From the NCBI RefSeq assembly GCF_018388425.1, contig NZ_CP074406.1, positions 1,178,001 to 1,242,000 of the forward strand: 64,000 nucleotides of DNA, in the 5' to 3' direction. A model generated the notes under the pieces. That model did no database searches and was not told the origin of the DNA. It saw nothing but the letters and a program-made list of their open reading frames with translations. Of the stretch, positions 49,713 to 58,410 are shown piece after piece. This DNA comes from Nocardioides faecalis. Lineage in GTDB: Bacteria > Actinomycetota > Actinomycetes > Propionibacteriales > Nocardioidaceae. Every line of letters begins with the position of its first letter. The first letter of the stretch is position 1. A program made the position numbers and the translations under genes.

Positions 49713-50645
49713 TCAGTCCGCGACGTAGTGCAGGCCGTGCGCGTGGCTGCGGTCGCCCTCGGTCAGGCGGCCGAACACGCGCCCGGGGAAGTGCCCACCG
49801 GCGAAGTACGTGTCGTGCTCGGACAGGATCGCGTGGACGAGCTCGCGGCTCGCGGTGGCGGCGACGGGGTCCTGGTCGTGGGAGTAGGTCATCCCGTGGT
49901 GCTGCAGCTCGACGGGGCAGTGCAGGGCGTCACCGATGACCAGGGCGCGGGCCGACGAGCCGGTCACGAGCACCGACACGTGACCGCGGGTGTGGCCGGG
50001 AGTGGGCACCACGACGATGCCGGGAAGGATCTCGGTCTGCTCCTCGACCGTCCGGGCCGCACCCTGGATCACGGCCAGCTGCTCGGTTGACGGGGCTCCC
50101 CGGACACCCTTGACCGGCTCGACGGGGTCGGTCTCGTTGACCCAGTGCTCCAGCTCGGTCTCGCTAAGGTAGTAGTGGGCGTGCGGGAACATCGGCTGCC
50201 CCGGCGCCTGGGGATCCACCAGCCACCCCACGTGGTCGAGGTGCAGGTGGGAGAGCACCACCGCGTCGATGTCGGCCGGCTGCAGGCCCATCTGCGCGAG
50301 GCTGTCGAGCATGGCTCCGCCGATCATGTCGCCGCGGATCCGCCCGTCCGTCAACGCCGTCATGTCGAGCGTGCGGGGCCCGAAGCCGAGGTCGACCAGC
50401 ACGTCGTGGGTGCCGGTGCGCACCAGGAAGCCGCCGATGCTCATGACCAGCAGGCCCTCGTCGTTGATCACCTCCGGGTGCTCGTCCCACACGCCGTCGG
50501 GCGCGTCGGGATAGTGCTTGGTCGGCTCCACGTGGTGCACGCCGTCGGGCAGGAACGTGACGGAGACGCCGCCGAGGTCCAGCGTGGACAGCTCGGCGCT
50601 CCACACTCGCGGGGACGGCTCGAGGGGCGTGGGGGAGGGGGGCAT
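49713..50645 (-). CDS. Metallo-beta-lactamase-fold hydrolase
   Basis: A 310-aa MBL-fold protein with the zinc ligands SHLHLDH (His133, His135, Asp137, His138), PTPGHTRGH and VIGDALH. This resembles lactonase-type members. In an aromatic cluster it might open a lactone or hydrolyse an ester made on the way, but substrate is not predictable. It is downstream of the minus-strand monooxygenase gene by 102 nt and probably shares its transcript. Confidence 0.86.
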   Translation of the reverse strand: MPPSPTPLEPSPRVWSAELSTLDLGGVSVTFLPDGVHHVEPTKHYPDAPDGVWDEHPEVINDEGLLVMSIGGFLVRTGTHDVLVDLGFGPRTLDMTALTDGRIRGDMIGGAMLDSLAQMGLQPADIDAVVLSHLHLDHVGWLVDPQAPGQPMFPHAHYYLSETELEHWVNETDPVEPVKGVRGAPSTEQLAVIQGAARTVEEQTEILPGIVVVPTPGHTRGHVSVLVTGSSARALVIGDALHCPVELQHHGMTYSHDQDPVAATASRELVHAILSEHDTYFAGGHFPGRVFGRLTEGDRSHAHGLHYVAD

Positions 50646-50747
50646 GGGAATTCCTTTCGGTCGGGCACCGCGGGACGGGTACGTGCAGGTGCGCGACAGG
50701 GCCGCCAGCCTGGTGGCTGACGGCCCCGTCGCGTCGGTCGAGGAGAC

Positions 50748-51983
50748 TCAGAGGTAGCCGAGCTCCTCGGCACGCCGCTTCGCTGCGGCGCGCTCCTCGG
50801 GGGGCGGGGACAGGATGTGTCCGCCGGCCAGGCCGAGGTCGATCATGGCCAGCGGCTCCGCCTGCGCGTCGCTGTTGGAGGTGCCGTGCTGGCGGGCCAC
50901 GATCAGGTCGCGGTACAGGCGCTGCATCAGGTTCGAGCGGTACACGGCGTTGGGACGCAGCGTCGGGAACAGGGTGTTCGCGACGAACATCCCCGCCTTG
51001 CCGTTCTGTGCGATGTCGTACTGCGCCTGGGCGATCTCGACCGGGCTGAGCGAGTCTCCGCGCACCGCGGCGTCGTACGCCTCCTCCAGACGCGCCCGGG
51101 TCACGGTCTCCGCCGCGGACAGGGCGCCACGCGCCTCGGCCAGCCGGACGAGCATGAGCCGGTCGCCGCTCAGCGACCTCGAGACCGTGGCGGACTTCGT
51201 GTACGCGGCCTTGAACTCCTCGTAGAAGCGCCAGCCCGTGCCGAGCGCGGGGAGCGCGGAGACGGTCGTGTAGATGTGGACGTGCGGGATCCGGTAGAGC
51301 GGCGAGGTGAAGTGCTTCAGCCCCGGACCGTAGCCGCTGTAGAGGATGCCGCGGTCGATGGCGCGATGGTCCGGCACGAAGACGTCGTCGACGGCGACGG
51401 TCCGGCTGCCCGTGCCGGCGAGGCCGAGGGTGTGCCAGTCGTCGATGACCGTGGTGTCCTCGATGGGCACGTAGAAGTTGTACGGCGACTCCGCTCCCGG
51501 GACGTCCGCTCCGACCACGACCCACGCGGCGTGGTGGATGCCGCTGGAGGACTTCCACGACCCTGAGAGCCGGAACCCGCCGGGGACCCGGACGGCCTTG
51601 TTGCCCTGCATGTTGTAGGACGAGGAGATCAGGTTCGTCGGGTCAGCGCCGAAGATCTCGTCGTTGAGCTCCGGCGACATGTGCGCCAGCTCCCACGAGT
51701 GCACCCCGAGCAGCATGAGGATCCAGCCGGTCGACGTGCAGGCCTTGCTGATCTCGGTGGCGGCCTCGAAGAAGTCGACCGGGCTGGCCTCCTCGCCGCC
51801 GAAGCGTGCGGGCTGCAGGGCGCGCGTCAGACCGGCGTCGATCATCTCGTGGAGGCTGTCGTCGTGCACGTGGCGCAGCGCCTCGGTCTCCTCCGCCCGT
51901 GCGGAGATGGCGGGCGCGAGCTTGCGTGCCCGCTCGAGAAGCGTCGGCTTGCCTGCGTCGAGACGCGTGGCACCTGCTGACAT
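50748..51983 (-). CDS. HsaA-like flavin-dependent monooxygenase, second copy
   Basis: A 411-aa paralog of the enzyme at 47181, sharing long identical stretches (ACTSTGWIL, LNDEIFG, NLISSSYNMQGN, SGSWKSSSGIHHA, YDEEF-like YEEFK, RAEELGYL). The start MSAGATR was chosen over an arginine-rich upstream extension. It faces the divergent pseudo-hydrolase gene across an operator candidate. Its reductase partner is probably the plus-strand gene at 53091. Confidence 0.92.
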   Translation of the reverse strand: MSAGATRLDAGKPTLLERARKLAPAISARAEETEALRHVHDDSLHEMIDAGLTRALQPARFGGEEASPVDFFEAATEISKACTSTGWILMLLGVHSWELAHMSPELNDEIFGADPTNLISSSYNMQGNKAVRVPGGFRLSGSWKSSSGIHHAAWVVVGADVPGAESPYNFYVPIEDTTVIDDWHTLGLAGTGSRTVAVDDVFVPDHRAIDRGILYSGYGPGLKHFTSPLYRIPHVHIYTTVSALPALGTGWRFYEEFKAAYTKSATVSRSLSGDRLMLVRLAEARGALSAAETVTRARLEEAYDAAVRGDSLSPVEIAQAQYDIAQNGKAGMFVANTLFPTLRPNAVYRSNLMQRLYRDLIVARQHGTSNSDAQAEPLAMIDLGLAGGHILSPPPEERAAAKRRAEELGYL

Positions 51984-52082
51984 GGCGTGACTCCTTTGCG
52001 TGCTTCCGGCTCCTGGCCGACATGGGGGACGGTGGTCCGGCACCCACCTTCGGGCCGGTGTGAGGAACCTATGAAGGGTGAC

Positions 52083-52099
52083 GTGCCGCTCAGCGGCAC
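52083..52099. promoter_or_regulatory. IclR-type operator candidate 5 (best palindrome)
   Basis: GTGCCGCTCAGCGGCAC, palindromic except the central base. It lies in the divergent promoter of the second monooxygenase (99 nt from its start) and the triad-less hydrolase (42 nt). Confidence 0.7.
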
Positions 52100-52141
52100 T
52101 TGGGACACCGATGCGGCTCGCGGCGCCACCACGATGGAGCC

Positions 52142-52978
52142 ATGAACGATGCGATCGATCCCGCAGCGCCCCGTACCGTCCGCGTGGACGGCGCCGACGT
52201 CGCCTACCACGAGTCCGGGTCGGGCCCCGCGCTCCTGCTGGTCCACGGTGGCGCACCCGGCGCGACCGGGTGGGGGAACTTCGGCCAGAACGTCCCCTTC
52301 CTGGCCTCCCGCTTCCGCACGATCGTCGTCGACCTGCCCGGCTTCGGGGGATCCGAGTGGGTGCCGACTCCTGAGGGCAGGATGCGCGCCCACGCCGCGG
52401 TCCTCGTCGGCCTGCTCGAGCGCCTGGAGGTCCCGTCGGCCCACGTGGTGGGCCTGGGCTCGGGCGGAGCCGTCGCGATGCGCATGGCCCTGGACCACCC
52501 CGAGCGGGTGGACCGGCTGGTCCTGGTGAGCTCCGCCGGCGGCCTGGCGATGTTCGAGCCCGCCCCGACCGAGGGCCTGCGGGCGATCCGTGACTACTAC
52601 CGCGGCGCGGGCCCCTCGCCGGAGAAGATGCGCCGCTACCTCGAGGCGAGCATCGGCGACCCCGACCTGGTCACCGACGACCTGGTCGCCGAGCGCTACC
52701 GCGAGAGCGTGCGCCCCTCCGTGCTGGAGGCCGCCGGCCGCCCCTCGCCGGGCCACCCCAGCGACGCGGTGTGGAAGGAGGCCGACCGGATCGCCGCCCG
52801 CACGCTCGTGGTCTGGGGCCGGGAGAACCGGGTCAAGGGATACGACCACGGACTGTTCCTGGCCAGCAGGATCCCCGACGCCGAGCTCCACCTGTACTCG
52901 GGCGCGGGGCTGTCGGTGCCGCTCGAGCGCGCGCGTCGCTTCGAGCACCTCGTCGAGAGGTTCCTGACGATCGACTGA
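52142..52978 (+). CDS. Alpha/beta-hydrolase-fold protein lacking the catalytic triad
   Basis: A 278-aa paralog of the hydrolase at 55355 (shared HG-APGATGW-NF, DLPGFG, GRE/DNRV). Aligned by eye, the nucleophile position is Gly106 (VGLGSGG against VGNSLGG), the acid is Asn229 (GRENRV against GRDDRV) and the histidine is Leu257 (AGLSVPLE against CGHWAQLE). Ser107 is shifted by one place. The frame is intact, so this is a probable pseudoenzyme, perhaps a ligand sensor, chaperone or non-hydrolytic catalyst. It is preceded by an operator candidate. Confidence 0.85.
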   Translation: MNDAIDPAAPRTVRVDGADVAYHESGSGPALLLVHGGAPGATGWGNFGQNVPFLASRFRTIVVDLPGFGGSEWVPTPEGRMRAHAAVLVGLLERLEVPSAHVVGLGSGGAVAMRMALDHPERVDRLVLVSSAGGLAMFEPAPTEGLRAIRDYYRGAGPSPEKMRRYLEASIGDPDLVTDDLVAERYRESVRPSVLEAAGRPSPGHPSDAVWKEADRIAARTLVVWGRENRVKGYDHGLFLASRIPDAELHLYSGAGLSVPLERARRFEHLVERFLTID

Positions 52979-52992
52979 ACCCGCCGCGCGAC

Positions 52993-53009
52993 GTGCCGAT
53001 CTCCGGCAC
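52993..53009. promoter_or_regulatory. IclR-type operator candidate 6
   Basis: GTGCCGATCTCCGGCAC, 81 nt upstream of the second reductase gene and 14 nt after the pseudo-hydrolase stop. Confidence 0.65.
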
Positions 53010-53090
53010 GTCCGCGTGGTGAGGTTCCTTCGACGATAGGACGATCTGATCCACTGAGCCCCCGGCTCACAGGCCGACGGTAGGAGAGCC

Positions 53091-54326
53091 ATGACCCACG
53101 CACCACGACGGCCCCCGGGCCAGACGCCGACGGCGGCGGGCGCGGCGGGGAACCCCGACCGGTTCCACGAGGCCTTCTCCCAGTTCCCCGGAGGTGCCTA
53201 CGTGTGCGCCGTCTCCGACGCCGCGGGAGACGTCGTCGCGGAGATGCCCGTGGGCGTCGTACCGCTCGCGCTCGAGGCACCGCGTGTCCTCCTCGTGCTG
53301 CACACCGGCTCCCCGCTGACCGGTCTGCTCGCCGAGCAGGCCCGCTGCTCGATCTCCTTGCTGGCCCAGGGCCAGGAGGACCTCGTGCGACGCAGCGCCG
53401 CCGGACAGGTCGGTGGCGAGGGGACCTGGCAGCACTCGCCGACCGGGCTGCCCGTCGTCGACGGCGCGGCCTGCTGGGTCGAGTGCGAGGTCACCCAGAC
53501 GGTCGTCGACGGCGAGCTGACCCTCGTCTCGGCGAACGCCACCGATGTCGGTCTCGCCGCCAACGCCCACCCGATGCTCAGCTATCAGGGCGGGTACGGC
53601 GCCTTCCTGCCGGGCCTGCTGTCGGTGGCGCCCGCCTCGGGGCCCGAGCCGGCACGCCGCGTGGCCGAGCTGGCCCGGGGCCCGATCGAGGCGCTCGCCA
53701 GCGAGCTGCGGGTCGAGTGCGGTGTCTTCGCCTACGAGGACTGGCACACCGTCTCGGTGGCGGTGGCGAACCACTCGCCGGCAGCGCGCCGTACCCGCCT
53801 CGGCTACCGGATCCCGGTCATCCCGCCGCTGGGCATCCAGTTCGTCGGCAGCCCCGGCAGCGGCGTCACCGAGGAGGAGTGGCTGGCGCGGCTCGGCACC
53901 GCCAGCCAGACCGAGGCGGCCCTCGTGCGCGAGCAGCTGGCCAGGGTGCGCGAGCGCGGCTGGTCGCTGATGCTCGACGGCCCCTTGAGCGTGCACGACC
54001 TGGACCAGCTCGTCAGCGACTACACCAACCCCGAGCACACGGCCGACGACGAGGCCGCGCTGCTCGCCGCGATCCGTGCCATGGCGCCGTACCACGAGCC
54101 GGAGGAGCTGCTCGACACCGAGCTCTACGACGTCATCTCGCTGAGCGTGCCGGTGCGCTCGCCCGCTGGAGAGACCCTCGCGCTGCTGCGCGTGCACGAG
54201 CTTCCCCGTCAGGCATCCGGCTACGAGGTCCACTCCTGGATCTCGCTGCTGCAGGAAGCGGCGCAGTCGGTCGAGCAGCGCCTCGCCGACGAGCGACTGA
54301 CCCTGACCACCCCGCCCCCCACCTGA
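53091..54326 (+). CDS. Flavin reductase/IclR-like effector fusion, second copy
   Basis: A 411-aa paralog of the reductase at 48404 with the same two-domain layout. The N-terminal domain (FSQFPGGAYVCAVS .. LSYQGGYGAFLPG) is less conserved at the flavin-binding strands than in the first copy. The C-terminal IclR-like half is clear (TEAALVREQLARVRERGWSLML, VISLSVPVRSPAGETLALL). It heads a plus-strand run of reductase, dioxygenase and hydrolase. Confidence 0.82.
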   Translation: MTHAPRRPPGQTPTAAGAAGNPDRFHEAFSQFPGGAYVCAVSDAAGDVVAEMPVGVVPLALEAPRVLLVLHTGSPLTGLLAEQARCSISLLAQGQEDLVRRSAAGQVGGEGTWQHSPTGLPVVDGAACWVECEVTQTVVDGELTLVSANATDVGLAANAHPMLSYQGGYGAFLPGLLSVAPASGPEPARRVAELARGPIEALASELRVECGVFAYEDWHTVSVAVANHSPAARRTRLGYRIPVIPPLGIQFVGSPGSGVTEEEWLARLGTASQTEAALVREQLARVRERGWSLMLDGPLSVHDLDQLVSDYTNPEHTADDEAALLAAIRAMAPYHEPEELLDTELYDVISLSVPVRSPAGETLALLRVHELPRQASGYEVHSWISLLQEAAQSVEQRLADERLTLTTPPPT

Positions 54327-54349
54327 TCCGTCACACCCTGGAGGACCCC

Positions 54350-55264
54350 TTGCTGACATCGCTGGCCTACCTCGGCTTCCGCTCCCCGAACTTCGCCCAG
54401 TGGGCGGAGCTCGGGCCCGACGTCCTGGGATGCATGCGCGTCCCGGACGGCGAGGACGGTGCGGTGCGGCTCCGCATCGACGACGCGGAGTGGCGCTTGG
54501 CGATCCACCCGGGCGAGGAGGACGAGGTGGCCTACCTGGGCTGGGCGGTGGAGTCCGAGCGCGACCTGCCGGAGTACGCCGCACGGCTGGCGGCGGCCGG
54601 CATCGAGGTCCAGCAGGGCAGCGCCGAGCTGGCCGAGGCACGCTCGGTCGACCAGCTGATCTGGTTCATCGACCCCTGGGGCTTCCGCCACGAGCTGGCC
54701 TGGGGCCAGTACGTCGACCCGGGCACGTTCCGGCCCGGGCGCCCGCTCACCGGTTTCGTGACGGGGGAGCAGGGGCTGGGCCACGCCGTGCTGATCCTCC
54801 CCGACGCGGCCGCCGGGCACGAGTTCTTCACCGAGGTGCTGGGCTTCCGGCTCTCGGACAAGATCGCGCGGCCGGGCGGCGGCTACTCCCGCTTCTACCA
54901 CTGCAACGGCCGGCACCACTCGCTGGCGCTGGCCGAGGTCCCCGGCTCGGTCGGGCTCAACCACATCATGCTGCAGGTGCCGGACATCGACGACGTGGGC
55001 ACCACCTACGACCTGTGCGTGGAGCGCGGCGTGCCCATCCGCAAGACGCTGGGCCGGCACACCAACGACCAGATGATCTCGTTCTACCTCACGACGCCAT
55101 CCTCGTTCCACATCGAGTACGGGTACGGGGCGATCGAGGTCGACGAGAGCTGGGTGCCGGCGACGTACCGCCGCCCGAGCACCTGGGGCCACAAGCTCAC
55201 CGACGAGCCCACCGCGAAGTCGCCCGGCATCCTGCGCCGGCACCCCCAGCCGACCGCCGGGTAG
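54350..55264 (+). CDS. Type I extradiol ring-cleavage dioxygenase, second copy
   Basis: A 304-aa paralog of the enzyme at 44999 with metal ligands His145, His205 and Glu256 at identical positions. The start is a TTG: it aligns with the ATG of the paralog (LLTSLAYLG against MLHSLAYVG), and a GGAGGA site lies 5 nt upstream; no ATG or GTG fits. It follows the reductase gene by 23 nt and is probably in the same operon. The rarer start may lower its expression. Confidence 0.92.
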   Translation: MLTSLAYLGFRSPNFAQWAELGPDVLGCMRVPDGEDGAVRLRIDDAEWRLAIHPGEEDEVAYLGWAVESERDLPEYAARLAAAGIEVQQGSAELAEARSVDQLIWFIDPWGFRHELAWGQYVDPGTFRPGRPLTGFVTGEQGLGHAVLILPDAAAGHEFFTEVLGFRLSDKIARPGGGYSRFYHCNGRHHSLALAEVPGSVGLNHIMLQVPDIDDVGTTYDLCVERGVPIRKTLGRHTNDQMISFYLTTPSSFHIEYGYGAIEVDESWVPATYRRPSTWGHKLTDEPTAKSPGILRRHPQPTAG

Positions 55265-55290
55265 GCCCTCCCACCTCTCGCAGCACAAGG

Positions 55291-55313
55291 CGTCCGGGCA
55301 CCGCGCCCGGACG
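55291..55313 (+). terminator. Hairpin between dioxygenase and hydrolase genes
   Basis: CGTCCGGGC and GCCCGGACG flank a 5-nt loop. There is no T-run. It may reduce read-through into the hydrolase or stabilise the upstream message. Confidence 0.45.
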
Positions 55314-55354
55314 TCCTGCTTGCTGCGCCCCGACGACCCAGAGAGAAGAAGACC

Positions 55355-56209
55355 ATGTCAGAAGAGACCCTCACCGAAGCCTCGACCAGCCGCTACGTCG
55401 ACACCCGCTCGTGGCGCCTGCACTACAACGAGGCCGGCAGCGGCCACCCCCTCGTCCTGCTGCACGGCAGCGGCGCCGGAGCCACCGGGTGGAGCAACTT
55501 CGCCCCCAACATCCCGGCGCTGGCGAAGTCGTTCCGGGTGATCGCCCTGGACGCCCCGGGTTGGGGAAGCTCGTCGCCGGGCCTGCCCGAGGACTACGAC
55601 CACCCCAACGCCGTGCTCGAGCTCCTGGACGCCCTCGGCATCGAGCGCGCCGCGCTGGTGGGCAACTCGCTGGGCGGCTCGACCGCGATCACCTTCGCCA
55701 GCCGCTACCCCGACCGGATCAGCCACCTGGTCACCATGGGCGCCGGATCGCTGATGGACATCCCGACCATGTCCGGAGCCGGCGACGGGCCCTCGGAAGG
55801 GCTCAAGATCCTCTTCCAGGCCTATCGGGAGCCGACCCTGGAGAACATGATGAAGGTCGCCCAGATCATGACCTTCGACTCCGCCAAGGCCACCCCGGAG
55901 CTGGCGCAGCAGCGGCTCGACAACGCGCTGGCGAACCCGGTGCACCTGGAGAACTTCCTCAAGGGTCTCGCCACGGGCGGCCCGGCGCGCAACCGCGCGA
56001 CCCACCAGGAGATCGCCGGCATCAAGGCGCCGACGCTGCTCATCCACGGTCGTGACGACCGCGTGGTGCACTACGAGTACTCGCTGCGCATCCTGCCGAT
56101 GATCGCCAACGCCCGCCTGGTCCTGCTCAACCGCTGCGGGCACTGGGCCCAGCTCGAGCACACCGACGAGTTCAACCGACTGGTGACCGACTTCATCGAG
56201 CACGGCTGA
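55355..56209 (+). CDS. Alpha/beta hydrolase, likely meta-cleavage product hydrolase
   Basis: A 284-aa hydrolase of the HsaD/BphD type with an intact triad: Ser105 (VGNSLGGS), Asp235 (HGRDDRVV), His263 (CGHWAQLEH). LLHGSGAGATGWSNF is the oxyanion segment typical of C-C bond hydrolases. It probably acts on the product of the dioxygenase encoded just upstream. Confidence 0.92.
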   Translation: MSEETLTEASTSRYVDTRSWRLHYNEAGSGHPLVLLHGSGAGATGWSNFAPNIPALAKSFRVIALDAPGWGSSSPGLPEDYDHPNAVLELLDALGIERAALVGNSLGGSTAITFASRYPDRISHLVTMGAGSLMDIPTMSGAGDGPSEGLKILFQAYREPTLENMMKVAQIMTFDSAKATPELAQQRLDNALANPVHLENFLKGLATGGPARNRATHQEIAGIKAPTLLIHGRDDRVVHYEYSLRILPMIANARLVLLNRCGHWAQLEHTDEFNRLVTDFIEHG

Positions 56210-56259
56210 GCGAGCCGGGCGGGCGCGACAGGTCCCGGCACGGCAGCTCGAGGCCGTTT

Positions 56260-56276
56260 GTGCCGGTGAGCGGCAC
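56260..56276. promoter_or_regulatory. IclR-type operator candidate 7 (upstream of iclR)
   Basis: GTGCCGGTGAGCGGCAC, 170 nt upstream of the IclR gene; a TAACCT-like -10 lies 20 nt downstream. This suggests autoregulation. The 237-nt spacer shows no gene. Confidence 0.68.
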
Positions 56277-56446
56277 AGCGACATTCCGGGGCGTGTAACC
56301 TCCGCCACACAATGGACACGTACCGCGGTCGGTGGGTGCGCCCGAGAAGGGCGCCGCAGTCCCGGCCGTCCTCGTCCGTCCCGCCCGCTCGTCCGGCGGC
56401 GCCGGACGTCACCTCCGCAGCAGCGGGAAAGTGAGGACGCGATCCC

Positions 56447-57265
56447 ATGAGTGTCGTGCAGATGTCCGAGCCGCCGACCAGTGCCAAGGCTGCTCCGTCC
56501 GAGTCGTCGCCCGCCATCCTCGTCGCGCGGGCCCTGCAGGTGCTGGACGCCTTCATGGGTGAGGAGCGGGCGATGTCGTTGAGCGACCTCGCCCGTCGCG
56601 TGGCGCTGCCGAAGTCGACGGCGTTCCGCATCGTCAACCAGCTGACGGAGAGCGGCTACCTCGTCCGGCTGGGCCGCAGCTACCAGCTCAGCTCGCACCT
56701 GTTCCGGCTCGGCAACAGCGTGGTGGTGCCCCATCAGGTGCCCCTGCGCGAGGTGGCGGCGCCTCACCTGGCCGGTCTCTTCCAGCACACGGGGTTCGGG
56801 GTGAACCTTGCCGTGCTGGACGGGCCGGGCGAGGTGCTCTACCTCGACACGATCCGCGGTGTGCGGATCCCGACCGCCCCGTTCGGAGTCGGGGCGACCA
56901 TGCCGGCAATGATCACGGCGCTGGGCAAGGTGATCCTCGCCCACCAGGACGACGACACCGTGGGTGCGGCGCTCGCTGCCGGGTGGCCGCGTCGCACGCC
57001 GTACACCGTCATGGGACGTGGTCTGATGGCCGACCAGCTGCGCAAGGCCCGCCAGACCGGGGTCGCCTTCGACCGGCAGGAGGCGGTGGTCGGGCTCTCC
57101 TGCGTGGCGGCCGCCGTGCTCGATGCGGACGGACGGGCGATCGGGGCGGTGTCCGCGTGCGGGCCCGTCGGCCGGTTCAAGCCCGAGGCGGCCGCGCCGG
57201 CCACGCTGCGCGCGGCCCGGCTGATCTCCAACGACGTGAAGCGTGCGGCGGCGCTCCAAGCCTGA
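56447..57265 (+). CDS. IclR-family transcriptional regulator
   Basis: A 272-aa regulator with a winged helix-turn-helix at residues 43-85 (SLSDLARRVALPKSTAFRIVNQL) and the IclR effector domain (about 105-270: TIRGVRIPTAPFGVGATMPA, AAAVLDADGRAIGAVSACGP). It stands alone between an operator candidate and a block of terminator hairpins. It is the best candidate to bind the eight repeated palindromes in the cluster, as a repressor or activator responding to a pathway compound. Confidence 0.93.
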   Translation: MSVVQMSEPPTSAKAAPSESSPAILVARALQVLDAFMGEERAMSLSDLARRVALPKSTAFRIVNQLTESGYLVRLGRSYQLSSHLFRLGNSVVVPHQVPLREVAAPHLAGLFQHTGFGVNLAVLDGPGEVLYLDTIRGVRIPTAPFGVGATMPAMITALGKVILAHQDDDTVGAALAAGWPRRTPYTVMGRGLMADQLRKARQTGVAFDRQEAVVGLSCVAAAVLDADGRAIGAVSACGPVGRFKPEAAAPATLRAARLISNDVKRAAALQA

Positions 57266-57307
57266 GCCTGCGCCAGGCCCGAGCCCTCATCCGGGCAGAG
57301 CGTCAGC

Positions 57308-57344
57308 GGCCCCGCGGCCGGTCCCTCGAGGACCCCGCGGGGCC
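57308..57344. terminator. Hairpin downstream of iclR
   Basis: GGCCCCGCGG (57308-57317) pairs with CCGCGGGGCC (57335-57344), with inner GTCC/GGAC. A second pair, GGCCGTTCGC/GCGAACGGCC (57341-57350 and 57371-57380), overlaps it. Confidence 0.6.
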
Positions 57345-57375
57345 GTTCGCACGTGGCGACCAGGCAGACCGCGAA

Positions 57376-57426
57376 CGGCCACCGGCCCCCACCCGCGCCT
57401 ACGACGGGGGTGGGGGCCGGTGGCCG
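57376..57426. terminator. Bidirectional hairpin between iclR and the DUF6282 gene
   Basis: A perfect 19-bp inverted repeat (57376-57394 with 57408-57426, ends CGGCCACCGG/CCGGTGGCCG) around a 13-nt loop, placed between convergent genes. Confidence 0.7.
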
Positions 57427-57444
57427 TGGTGCAGGCGAGGTCCG

Positions 57445-58410
57445 TCAGACCTGGGCCTCATCACCGGGCAGGGCCGGCGAGGACGCGACGGCAGCAGGTG
57501 CGGTGTCGAGCCCCAGGGCGAGGGCCGGGTTGTCGTGGGTCATCCGGTAGACGTCGTCGGCGTCGATCCCCAGGTCCAGCATGGAGGCGATGAACATCCG
57601 CAGCACCTCGGGGGCCGGCGGGTTCCAGGCCTCGCCCGCGTCGCTGGACATGATGCACCGCTCGGGTCCCACCGCGCGGATGGCGTCGGCGAGCTCGCGC
57701 GGGTTGGTGCGCTGGTGCATCGGCATGCACCCGATGAACACGTGCTCGATGTAGCCACCGAGCTCGGCGATGCGCTGCTGGTGCTCGATCGTGGCGGCCA
57801 CCGAGCCGCTGCACGGGTGGGTCAGGACGAACCGGGCGCCGGCCTGCTGCGCGGCCTCGGCCAGGACCAGGCTGTGCTCGGGAGGCAGGTGCCCGCTCGC
57901 GACCGTGACGCCGTAGGCACTGCACACCTCGACGACCGCCTGGGCGTCGGCGGTGAGCGCCCCGTCGGCATCCACGACGGCGACGGCGTCCTCGGTCTGC
58001 GCGCGCTCGGCCGCCAGCGTCGTGAGGTAGGGCTCCATGCGCGCCAGGGTGATGCTGTGCTTGGGCGGCTCCTGCTTGGCCGACCAGGTGGGGAACCACG
58101 CGATGCGGGCACCCATCTGTGCGGCCATCTCGACCGTGGTCGGGTTCAGCCCGCCCACCGGCGGGTTCAGCGTGATGCTGCCGAAGATCTCCAGCTCGGG
58201 GTGCAGCTCCTGCAGGGTGCCTGCCGCTGCCATGGTCGGGAAGAAGTGGGACTTGATCACGAACCCGCGCATCTGGGCGGCGGCCGCGGCCTCGGCCCAC
58301 TCCACGTTGGTCACCCGGGGCCGGCGACGCAGCGTGAACTCCGGGTAGCCGTGGGCGTGCAGGTCGAGCGCTCCGACCAGGAGCTCGTCCTCGATTCGAT
58401 GCATCATCAT
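57445..58410 (-). CDS. DUF6282-family metal-dependent hydrolase-like protein
   Basis: A 321-aa protein with an amidohydrolase-like opening ALDLHAHGYPEF (Asp16, His18, His20), then FVIKSHFFPT, FVLTHPCSGS and CIMSSDAGEAWNP. This gives a set of likely metal ligands in a TIM-barrel-type order. The family is uncharacterised as far as I know; C-N, C-O or C-C bond hydrolysis are all possible. Three in-frame ATGs in a row (58410, 58407, 58404) overlap the stop of the MmgE/PrpD gene. The last has the best spacing from AAGGA. Confidence 0.75.
   Translation of the reverse strand: MMMHRIEDELLVGALDLHAHGYPEFTLRRRPRVTNVEWAEAAAAAQMRGFVIKSHFFPTMAAAGTLQELHPELEIFGSITLNPPVGGLNPTTVEMAAQMGARIAWFPTWSAKQEPPKHSITLARMEPYLTTLAAERAQTEDAVAVVDADGALTADAQAVVEVCSAYGVTVASGHLPPEHSLVLAEAAQQAGARFVLTHPCSGSVAATIEHQQRIAELGGYIEHVFIGCMPMHQRTNPRELADAIRAVGPERCIMSSDAGEAWNPPAPEVLRMFIASMLDLGIDADDVYRMTHDNPALALGLDTAPAAVASSPALPGDEAQV

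Noticed and set aside
52142..52978. Treating the triad-less hydrolase as a pseudogene
   Set aside because: The frame is full length without stops or shifts and the fold landmarks remain, so a pseudoenzyme is the better description.
52059..53030. Shared AGGTTCCT element near operator sites 52083 and 52993
   Set aside because: Only two short matches in different contexts; too weak to call a promoter element.
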